Notes under the pieces: generated by a model | What the model was told of the DNA's origin: nothing | Databases searched by the model: none | Seen by the model: the letters and a program-made list of their open reading frames with translations, nothing else | Made by a program: the position numbers and the translations under genes | NCBI GenBank assembly: GCA_015680685.1 | Contig: MNCI01015670.1 | Location: 2,486-66,485, forward strand | Length of the DNA: 64,000 nt | Direction of reading: 5' to 3' | DNA from: Gnetum montanum | Taxonomy: Eukaryota > Streptophyta > Gnetopsida > Gnetales > Gnetaceae | In this document: positions 55,418-64,000 of the stretch, piece after piece | Position numbering within the stretch: the stretch's first letter is position 1 | Layout of the letters: each line of letters opens with the position of its first letter

Positions 55418-57557
55418 TTATTGCGGTTGAGTGGGGAGTTCCCCTTGCATTGCTGGAGTAGGTGGTAATGGAGCTATCGGTGTGAGAGTTGTGGATGGAT
55501 TTGGAGGATGGTATGTATGTGGTGTGTCTCCCCTAGGAGAAGGAGTCCTATAATACTCCCGAGATTGGTAGTGATGTTGTGGGGTCATGTGACCAACCGA
55601 GTCATGTGGAGAGATTGGCTGCTGCACATAGTAGCCATATGGATCCGATTGCCGATAAGGGTATTGTTGCCTTGGTGGTGGCATCCCCCATGAATGTGGG
55701 TATTGCCACTACTGGTGTTACTCAATAGGTTGTGGCAGAGTTCCACTTGGATAATACATTAATGGTTGGTGGAATTTACTTGGGTTACCTTGGGAATAAG
55801 GTAACCGTCGGGGTGCTTGCCGTTTGTTAAGTCGTGGGTTAAGTGCATACACCCTGGACTCTTGCAGATGTGAGATTACTGGGCAACATCCCTTAGGATG
55901 GTCATACTGGCATATCTCACATCCACCATCATTTTTCATATCAGAATCCACAACCTCTTTGATGATGGTCGTTTTACCCTTACCTTTGTTACGTGCATTG
56001 TCCAAATCCCTTTTTTTTTGTTTGTCATAGTCACTACTTCGCTGCTTAGACTTCTCTACGATTTTGAGAACGATTTCAAATCTACTATCTAAGGAGTCCC
56101 ACATTTGGTCTACCTTTACCAACACTTCTGTTGTTACTTTTTGGAGCAGCAAGGTTTTCCTATTCACCATCTCTTCGAGTGGTGACTCTTTCTCCATCTC
56201 ACAGAATCTCACTCCCCTTTTTTGGAGGGAAGGATCGTAGTTTTACTCTTCCACTCTTTCTCTCTTACATAGCTCTTCTTCTTCCTTAGCTACTTGCTCC
56301 AACAATCTATGGACCTGATGGAACCTAAGCTTTGATAATCTCCCTTGGGCATACATTCCAAGGGTTCTCCTGGTTTCATGCCTAAGTCCATCTATGAGAT
56401 GGCGTAGTTGATCCTGCTACGAGTAACCATGGCCCGGGCAACGATGTAACAGTGCATAGTATCGGCCCATGGCAACATCCAAGGGTTCATGAGTTCCTTG
56501 CTTCCATCCTTGGATTTGCTTACACCTAGGAGTACATTTGATACTTATCGTTAAACAGTTCTAGCATCATACTCCACCTTCGAATGGATTTCGGTTCTAA
56601 GAACCAGTACTAGCTTTCCGCTTCTTTTACTAGTGTCCTTGGGAACAACTTTAGCTTTTGCCATTCGTTCTCAATGTTCTACAAGGCACATGCATCATGA
56701 AATGCTTGTAAATGGTTCTGAGGATCAGTGTTGTATCCCCCCTCAAATTGTGGGATGTTATTCATGTCTAATCTCTTGATCCTACTATTTTTTTGGTGCC
56801 TTGTAGGAATTCTAACGGCCTCCGTGATGTCTAACATGCTTTGGGTTGCAAGTAGGGGTTCTTTGTGGTCATTTCTTTCATAGCGTCTGTGATGTCTACG
56901 TGGTTCCCTACTNCTACCTTCTCTTCGGTGGTCCTAGCCCCGATCATGATGACGATCAGAATGTCTACCCTTATCATGTGTTTGTGTTCCCTCGTTGAAC
57001 ATTTGGTGTTCATGGGGATCAGAACCAGGGTTGTGAATCATGGAGTGAAGGTTTTGATACACCACCTCCTCACCATCGTTAGGAGGGGGAACATCGTTTT
57101 GTGGAGAACAAATTAAAATAGGTTCATCACTCTCAATTTCGCTTAAGATGGGTGGAGCATTATGGGGTTCTTTGTCCTTCAAAGATGTGTGGTAACTCTC
57201 CTGACGCAAGTCTTGTTGACGTTGTGCTTCTATGGGATGGTAGTCCCTTGTGTCATAATCACATGCAACGTACTTTGTGCATAATTGTGACATGCCTATT
57301 TGTTCAAGAGCACGAAGGAGCATGTTGGGGATTGCTCGGTCTGGAGGCAACACTATGTTACCCTTCAAGTCTCTTCAATGCAATTGTTCATCTTGATGGA
57401 GAATAAAGGTAAAGTCAGGTATATATTCATCATGATGAATATATACCACATAGAATTGTTGAGGAACTAGTGGATTTTGGTTATATGTGTTGTGCCGCCA
57501 ATTGTCTCTAGTGTTGTTCCTAGGTGGTGAAGCGCTTTTGTGTGAAGAAGAAGACAT
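55418..57557 (-). pseudogene. Element C Gag
   Basis: Starts at 57557 (MSSSSHKSASPPRNNT). It has the same order as in A and B: 'EYIPDFTFILHQDEQLH', a stop, 'GNIVLPPDRAIPNMLLRALE', then a charged region that breaks off at the N at 56913 where about 250-300 bp present in A and B are missing, then capsid core remnants. 56212-55718 includes the intact 'CEICQYDHPKGCCPVISHLQ' and 55684-55418 the Pro/Gln/Tyr-rich tail with 'QSDPYGYYVQQP'. Confidence 0.78.
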
Positions 57558-57691
57558 TTTTGTCTTGTTCAGTGTGTTTTTTACCATTATCTTATTATAT
57601 TTTATTTATTTTGATCAACCCTAAAGGTTCGTTCTAGCATCGCAACGATATGAATGATCTCCTATGTTCTACGTAGCACACAAACAACTAA

Positions 57692-57711
57692 GTCCCCGGT
57701 AACGGTGCCAA
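57692..57711 (-). other. Element C primer-binding site (tRNA-Asp type)
   Basis: On the minus strand TTGGCACCGTTACCGGGGAC, directly after the 5' LTR. Confidence 0.8.
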
Positions 57712-58536
57712 TGATGAGTGGTGAGGTACCCCTACACTCAACCATACAAATATGAGCATCTCACATGTGATCTGGTCAAACTCCAAGGACTAAGTGCTTA
57801 CGCACCTTAATGGAACACTTAAGGTTAATCAATCGTTATCCTCCCAAAATTACTTGTATTTTCACGGTTGTATAGTTAAGTAAGTTTGAGGTATGTGATT
57901 TTTATAACTTTTATCTTTTTAATGCCTATGCTAGTAGGGAAAGGTGAAGAGAACTAAATAACTAATTTTCATTAACTATTCACTAACTAAGTTTTAATTA
58001 TCCTAGCATTAGTATCTATTCCCACTTGCCGCACACACCCTAAACTAGTGCAAGGCTACTGGGATTACCAAACGCTACTAGTTACTAGGTTACCAAGCAT
58101 TACACATGTGCTCAAAGCGGTCGTACTGAATGCACTTAACTAGGAGAGTCAAGGGTTGAGAGAGATTAACTATCTAGGAAAGCATTTAAACATTTAACAA
58201 TAATTAAATCCTATTTAGCTTAGTCCATATGCTGCAAGGTTTATCAAAAAGTTTGTCTTTATTGCTGTACACAAATGTGTGCTCAGGTACAATTTGCTCG
58301 AATAAAGATCCATTCACTTTGAGACTCCTACCACGGGCACATGGAAATTATTCTAACTCTAGAATGGTAAAACTACTATAGTTTGGCTAAGGGACTGACT
58401 CTAGATGCCTAAAGCATGGAAAGCTGCCTCTTATTTATAGGCATTGCAGAGGGTTGCAATATCGCGTATGCGATATCACAAGGACAGACATGATATCACA
58501 GCTACGATATCGCTTACGCGATATCATGGCTCATCA
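57712..58536 (-). repeat. Element C 5' LTR
   Basis: 825 bp. On the minus strand it starts TGATGAGCCATGATATCGCG; four GATATC-type units lie in the first 75 bp and are followed by CTATAAATAAGAGG near 58430-58443. Confidence 0.88.
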
Positions 58537-58541
58537 ATAAT

Positions 58542-58908
58542 CCAAAGTCTATACATTGAAAGTTTTAAAAATAAAGTGCACTTAGTATTTCTTCATGCAA
58601 GGCTAAGTTTATTGCTATGGTTAAACTTATTATAGTTGAAAATTTTATTTGAACAAAGAGGATTTGAAGTCAATATATCCATGTTATGTCAAAATACAAC
58701 AACAATATTGCTTTCTAAGAAACATGTGTTATACAAAAGATCAAAGCACATAGACAATAAGTACTATTTTGTCAAAAAAGAGGTGAAGGAGGGCACTATC
58801 AAGCCTAGACATGTAGACTCAAGTGATCAAATTAGTAATTTAATAACTAAGAGTCTTTTAACATATAGAGTTGAATATTGGCTAGTGATTGGTGGCTTAA
58901 GTGATTAG
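58542..58908 (+). pseudogene. Copia RNase H remnant, right of element C
   Basis: The plus strand has 'SALSISSCKAKFIAM' (like ALSSCEAEYIA), then in another frame 'LKILFEQRGFEV' and 'KRSKHIDNKYYFVKKEV' (like RTKHIDxxYHFxRExV) and 'DSSDQISNLITKSL' (like xxxDQxADIxTKxL). This order is the C-terminal end of Copia pol. Stops and a frameshift are present. The Copia 3' LTR should follow; TGTTGGGATG near 58974 could be its start, but I found no matching end. Confidence 0.7.
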
Positions 58909-58955
58909 CTTGTTATCTTATTAAGTAAGAGGTTGCCAGTTTAAATTATAAAGTT
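58880..58955 (+). repeat. tRNA-like SINE head
   Basis: GGTGGCTTAAGTGATTAGC resembles an A box and, 30 bases later, GAGGTTGCCAGTTTAAATT resembles a B box, the arrangement of plant tRNA-derived SINEs. It overlaps the end of the Copia frame. Too diverged for a functional tRNA. Confidence 0.35.
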
Positions 58956-60820
58956 CTAATTTGACTATAGGTGTTGGGATGTACCTATATCGCAATAACT
59001 TCGATTCCAATACCCTTAAATAGATAGACTTTGAATATTTGAATAGAACAATTAAGGTTTCCAAGATGGAGGAAGATCAAATGAAGTAATGAAAAATAAA
59101 AAATGTAATGACAAAGATGTCAAATTCTACACTAAAGAAGGAAATATTGTAAATACCATAAAAATATTAATTCCCTATGATGTTCTATAATGAAGACACG
59201 TTAAATTCATGAATCTAAGCCATTTATCCCTTATTAATGTCATTAATTACTTAGAATATTTTTACTGAGGTCACACACAACCTTGTTAAACCTTGAAAAC
59301 TAGAATTTTCATAAAATAGCAAGCCCAAGAGTCATTTTATTTTATTAAAAAAAATTTAAATTTGTACATGGATGGACATCATGTGAAAAAGCCGCAAACA
59401 TCAAGAAAGCTCATTATTCATGCTTAATTATGATGAGGATAGCCTTTTCTCTTTAAGTTAAATCTATAAATATGTAGGCATATTCAAGGTATGAATTTGA
59501 CATGGAGCAGCATGCTGGTTGTCAAGGGACTTAACTTCCCAAACAATTCTTGATAAGACTCGTTTTAGGTAGCTGCTAATTTTTGGCTTCACCCATGCAC
59601 AAATACCTCTAAATAGCTACAACTAGTATCTAAGAACTAATCACTTAATGTGTGTATATTTGGTCTAGTTATAGATTTGCTAAAATACTAAATTGAAACT
59701 TGCTTGAAAAAAATCTAAGTGCTTGCTTAATATAAGATGCTAAAATGAAGTCTATTTATCTTCAAAATGATCCTTTCAGCTTTAACCTGTGAGAAGAGTT
59801 GGGCCTTTAATAGCATTATAATTATTGAGTTCTTAAACATTGAATCATCCTTAAATAACAAAATAATAGCTTTCAGAATGATGTTGAAAAGGGGCTTAGA
59901 TCATTTTATTATGTTCTTCCTCAAACTAATTAATTTGTAAGTAGAGTTATAAACAAAGCCATAATTTTAAAGAAATTTGAAATTTATTAGTGATTTAAGC
60001 CACTATTTCAAACCTCTGTGATCATTAGAGAGAAAATAACTTATTTCAAAGCTATCAAATCCTATTTTGAATGATTAGATATTAAACTAAATAATTGATA
60101 GAATAAAATAGAAGCAACCCAAATATCAACTCAAAGAATTGAAACTAAAAGAGCCTAAACTTATTTAAAATGTTATTGTTGATAGAATGCAGTCCACAAC
60201 ATTTTTATAATCCTAGTTCCCATTCCTTCTTTTCAATTGTCTTAAACTTCTCTTTTTTTATAGCAAATCTTGGATAGTTATAGCAATTACAACAATAAAC
60301 ATTTATTAAAAACAAAGTATATTGATGGTTTTTTCATAAAGGCCTAAACCATTGGAAAGCTACTTAAATGAATTAAAGTAATATTGCATTTTATGAATCA
60401 ATTAGACCTCAACTAACAACTACTATAACATTTTTCCAAAATTGGATATGGATTTTAAGACTTGATTCAATTGCTCAGTTTGACTTGCTTTTAATATTAC
60501 TTGCTTGACACTCAAGTTCTCTACACCTTGCTCTGTCATGAACTTAATTAATTCTTCTAAGGTTTCTCTTATAATTGTGTAGCTTTTTTCTTATTCCTTC
60601 TTCTATTGATCTATGTCTATCATAATTTTTAAACCTACCATCATAGTGTTGTTAAGAGAATCTCTCATATATTAAGCTAAAGCTTCCCTAATGCTCATAC
60701 TTGTCATCAACAATTTATGAGCTCTTACATTAACTACATTGTATGTAGTGTTCTATTACTTAATCTCTACAATCTGAACACCAACTTTGGGGGCTAATGA
60801 AGTATCAATAAGCTAGTTGC
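58956..60820. other. AT-rich DNA with a faint minus-strand coding trace
   Basis: No firm feature. On the minus strand about 60800-60430, frames broken by stops contain phrases such as 'MTEQGVENLSVKQVI', perhaps an old coding region cut by the LTR at 60821. I could not assign it. Confidence 0.3.
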
Positions 60821-61668
60821 ATTGATACATGCCCCATCAGTGCATCCCATTGGTGCATCCTTAGATACGTTAATGCATCTGCATCGATGCTCATCTTATC
60901 AAAGCTTATATAAATGCATACAGTGGTCACATTTAAAGCATCTTTGATCAGTCTAGTAGCCAAACTCTTGTAGTTTTCTTTCGTTGGACTTCGTGAAATT
61001 TTTCTTTAAGTGCTTAAAACATAGATTGAATTAATTGTATAGAATTTTATTTGACTGTAAGATGTACTTGGACACGTTTAGATGAATGAAAATAAAATCA
61101 AGATTTTGTCTCTCCATTGCAACATATCGATTAGTTGAAGTTTACTTTTAAGCATTTTATTTCACATGCAATTTATGTTTCTACGCTTAAATACTTAATA
61201 TTGTACTCTATAGTAACATGAGTACAACCACTTCAAACATAATATACTAATGCTTAGTAATCATATTAGTGAATGCTTGGTATGCCCAACAATAAATACT
61301 TTGTAACCTAGTAGTGTTAGTGTAAGTTTAGGATGTGCACAGAAAGTGGGAATGGATACTTTATGTTGAGGATAGTTTAGGCATTAATTAGTTGAAGCTT
61401 AATATTTCAACTACTTTCTACCTTAATACTATTACAGATAAAAAATAATAAATATGATAAATATAAATATCTTACACCTCAATCACACTTAGCCATATAG
61501 ACGAAGTTAACATAAGTGATGATTGGGAATACAATGAATAATAACCTCATATTTTACTATCTAGGACATAGGACACTTAAATAGAAGGCATACACGGACG
61601 TTGACCGTATTGTGCATACACGCTTGTGATTTGTATGGTTGGGTGTATGGAATACTTGTTACCCATTA
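60821..61668 (+). repeat. Probable solo LTR of the element G type
   Basis: Resembles the LTR of element G and ends in the same way (TGTATGGTTGGGTGTATG...CCCATTA). Near its start, TGCATC/GATGCA palindromes stand upstream of a TATA-like TTATATAAATGC (about 60907-60918). No primer site follows. GTTGC (60816-60820) and GTAGC (61669-61673) may be the target duplication, 4 of 5 matching. The terminal dinucleotides are not canonical, so both ends are approximate. Confidence 0.55.
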
Positions 61669-61689
61669 GTAGCCTAGTCTTTTTGGTAT

Positions 61690-62036
61690 TAAAGCTTAGA
61701 AATTAATTCCTAGAAACTGGGTAGTTGCATGAAGCACTGAATTAGAGGTTTTTCTTGTTTGGCTTCTTCGAAGTCTTGTTGCATTATAGCCATTTGATAT
61801 CCCAACTACTTATACATGTGGTCCTTATTTTCAAGTAGAGATTATTTGATGGTAAGTGATTTTTTTATTTCTTTTGTTTGAGCTCTAGAAACTTTTAGTT
61901 CTTCCTTCAACTTCTTAATAGCTTTGTTTTGTTGTTCTAAATATTTCTTTAGCTTCATTATATTATTGTTCTCCAAGTAATCCATACCTTTGATAAGCAC
62001 AACTATAGTCTTAGACATATCCTTATGTGGGATCAC
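61690..62036 (-). pseudogene. Unidentified coding remnant with a coiled-coil-like stretch
   Basis: The minus-strand frame at 62036-61842 reads 'MKLKKYLEQQNKAIKKLKEE' and continues K/E-rich, with Leu/Ile at heptad-like spacing. A short further frame near 61800-61700 includes 'MAIMQQDFEEAKQEK'. It may belong with the trace left of 60820, with the LTR inserted between them. No family recognised. Confidence 0.35.
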
Positions 62037-62248
62037 TAGCGTCTATTAACCTATTAATGGATTCTCTTCTTTATAAGGGAAGATGAAACTTGATTTGATC
62101 TCCAGCTACATAGGATGTTTTTGACTTAGAATAATTTTTCCTTCTTTCTCTTTCACTTTAAATGACTTTGGTAGCTTCTTTCATGAAGTAGCTTGATGGA
62201 AAGTTGAAACTAGCTAAAGCTAAAGAGGATGAACTAGGGGTTAATGTT

Positions 62249-63153
62249 TGATGAAGTGTGTCTCTTTTGGTTGCATCGATGCAATCCCTTCAACACGTGC
62301 CCATCAACATGAGCCTATTGACATGATCTCGTTGATGCATGTTTTGACATGTTGACACATATGCATCAACGTAGTGTTTGTTTTCACCTATAGAAATGCA
62401 TGAGCCAACCACATTTATGACATTTTTAAGTTAGATTATAGTGAAGCTCTTGCATTTTTTTCTTCCCAACAATTAGAATATTTTTCTAAGTGCCTATAGT
62501 AGGAATTAGAAGTGTACGAATCTTTATTCGAACATTGATGTACTTGAGCACTTCAATGTGACTAGCAATAAAGGTGAGGTTTCTTCATAAACCTTGCAAC
62601 ACTTGGAATAGCTTAATATTTTCCTTAAGAATTTAATATTTAAGTAATTTCCTTTAATTTTTAAGTAATTAAGCAATTAAGTGAGTAATTAAGATAGATT
62701 AAATAGAAATTAATTAAGCACATAAGTATGACCACTTCAAGCATATGCTTGATGCTTGGTAATCCTAGTAACACTTAATGTTTGATAACCCAGTAGTGTT
62801 AAATGTATTTAGGATTTGTATGACATGTGGGAATGGATGATAATGTTAGGAATAGTTATATATTAGTTAATTATTAGATTAATTAGTTAATCAAACATTA
62901 AAATTTCTTTACTCCTTATTTTTTAGTGGCTTAATTCATAATAGATAAAATGATAAAAATCATACACCTTACTTACACTTAACCATACACTTGCACTTCA
63001 CAAGTGTAACTGGGAAGACAATGATTGCCATGATTAGATTCACCTTCTATTATTAGTGTACTTAGGAACCTAAAGTCCTTGGAATTTGATTGGATTACTA
63101 GCGAATGCTAGTGATTGGTATGGTTGGGCATATGATATATTTGTTGCTAATCA
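62249..63153 (+). repeat. Element G 5' LTR
   Basis: About 905 bp, TGATGAAGTGTG...TTGCTAATCA. The palindrome array here is TGCATCGATGCA and related GATGCAT/CATCAAC units (62270-62370) in place of GATATC. A weak TATA (CCTATAGAAATG) follows near 62390. Confidence 0.75.
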
Positions 63154-63173
63154 TTGGTGCCATTGTCAAGGAC
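63154..63173 (+). other. Element G primer-binding site (tRNA-Asp type)
   Basis: TTGGTGCCATTGTCAAGGAC directly after the LTR. The first half matches the tRNA-Asp complement with one change. Confidence 0.7.
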
Positions 63174-63309
63174 TTTAGCTAGTTTCATGCGTTATCTAGG
63201 ACTTAGTGAAAAATCATTCAACATCATTGGATCAAACCTTAAAGTTGCAATCATTCTAACACTATTAACAATTGTAAAGTGCACACTATTAGTTTTCTTC
63301 TAATCTAAA

Positions 63310-64000
63310 ATGTCTTCTTCTCACAAGGATGATTCTTTGCGGAAATGTGAGCGCACATTGAATCCATGAAATGAACGATCAAACTAGCCAATGCCCCAAC
63401 AATGTCATGTGGTATATACTCATCCCAATGAGGATGTGCCCAATTTGACCTTTGTCTTACATTAGGATGATCAAATGTGGTGGAGAGACATGGAGGGCAA
63501 CATTGTGTTGTTGCCTAATTGATCAATTCCTATGATGCTCCAACAAACTCTTATGAGGGTGGTCATCCAAGGGCTCCATGCTAAATACATTGTGCAAGAT
63601 CACGACTCTGGGAATTACCATCCCACTAAAGCACAATGTAAAATTGATCGATAGCAGGAGAAGTGCTATGAAGCTACAAAGGGGAAACGATTCAATAACC
63701 CCTTGTTCCTATTGGGCCAAAAAGATAGTGAAGATTCCTTCTTTGAGGATTCTCATTTCACTAACTCTCCTTCCCTTAGTTTCGATGAAGGAGGCTTGAA
63801 CTAAAATTTACAATCCATTGTAAACAATCCTGGTTTAGGTGAGAATGGATCCCATGATCATGGGGGATCCAAAGATAGGAGTGATGACAGGGACAAGGAC
63901 AAGCATCATGATGATGATCATGGCCATGACCATTGAAGAGGAGGTGGCAAGCACCATGGTGCTAGTCCTCGTTCCTCTTCTCCTTCATCATCCTCTTCTT
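63310..64000 (+). pseudogene. Element G Gag, N-terminal part
   Basis: Starts MSSSHKDDS at 63310. Broken frames follow the family order: 'VVYTHPNEDVPNLTFVLH', 'WWRDMEGNIVLLPN', 'GNYHPTKAQ', 'NNPGLGENGSHDHGGSKDR', an Asp/His/Lys-rich stretch (about 63870-63930) and the beginning of a serine run at the window edge. Several stops. Confidence 0.7.

Larger units (their letters stand above)
51738..58541 (-). mobile_element. Element C: gag-protease LTR retrotransposon without pol
   Basis: Minus-strand sibling of element A: LTRs 51743-52512 and 57712-58536, flanked by ATGAT (51738-51742) and ATAAT (58537-58541), one mismatch. Order: 5' LTR, tRNA-Asp-type primer site, gag, protease, about 2 kb non-coding filler like that of A, polypurine tract, 3' LTR. 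No RT or integrase. It is inserted in a Copia remnant. One unknown base (N) at 56913 sits where the mixed-charge part of gag should be. Confidence 0.86.
62249..64000 (+). mobile_element. Element G: 5' end of an LTR retrotransposon (LTR, primer site, gag)
   Basis: A plus-strand element running off the right edge: LTR 62249-63153, primer site, then gag from 63310. It is related to element E by LTR and gag. Coding capacity beyond gag cannot be seen. Confidence 0.75.

Overview
This is nuclear DNA from a large, repeat-rich land-plant genome. A gymnosperm or conifer is my best guess, inferred from the nested LTR retrotransposons, the very low gene density and a spliced type-A cytokinin response regulator; nothing in the window proves the clade. 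Apart from that gene (48513-50420, + strand, five exons, 175 codons, all key receiver residues present), almost everything recognisable is transposable-element DNA at various stages of decay.

Layout. 1-5.77 kb: end of an LTR, a Helitron remnant with Rep and helicase sequence fused by deletion, a LINE tail, the 3' exons of a DFR/ANR-like reductase pseudogene, and a pair of old direct repeats. 5.77-12.75 kb: element A, an LTR retrotransposon on the minus strand (TSD CAAGT) with gag and protease but no RT or integrase. 13.4-16.4 kb: element E, a truncated 5' LTR plus gag (+). 18.8-33.9 kb: element F, a Copia element on the minus strand (TSD TTATA) with gag but no recognisable pol; its gag is split by element D (22.83-31.63 kb, +, TSD CTCAT). 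D carries gag, then an internal copy of the LTR's GATATC-rich promoter module, then a 922-codon reading frame broken only by stop codons. 34.45-35.49 kb: a solo LTR. 37.3-47.2 kb: a LINE interrupted by element B (38.06-45.96 kb, minus, TSD CTCAT), the only Ty3/gypsy copy here with PR-RT-RNaseH-integrase. B's integrase end and polypurine tract have been replaced by a second copy of its own flanking LINE DNA. 47.5-50.4 kb: the response-regulator gene and its upstream region. 51.74-58.54 kb: element C, a sibling of A inserted in a Copia remnant. 60.8-61.7 kb: a probable solo LTR. 62.25-64 kb: the start of element G (+).

How the parts relate. A, B, C, D, E and G belong to one broad Ty3/gypsy lineage. 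They share LTR ends (TG...TCA), a tRNA-Asp-type primer-binding site, a distinctive Gag with the motif YDHPKG, and palindrome arrays just upstream of the LTR TATA box. A and C are gag-protease elements in which about 2 kb of non-coding DNA, including a tRNA-like SINE, replaces pol. D replaces pol with an accessory ORF. B looks like a relative of the autonomous partner that could have supplied pol in trans. All element ORFs carry stops or frameshifts, so none of these copies looks active.
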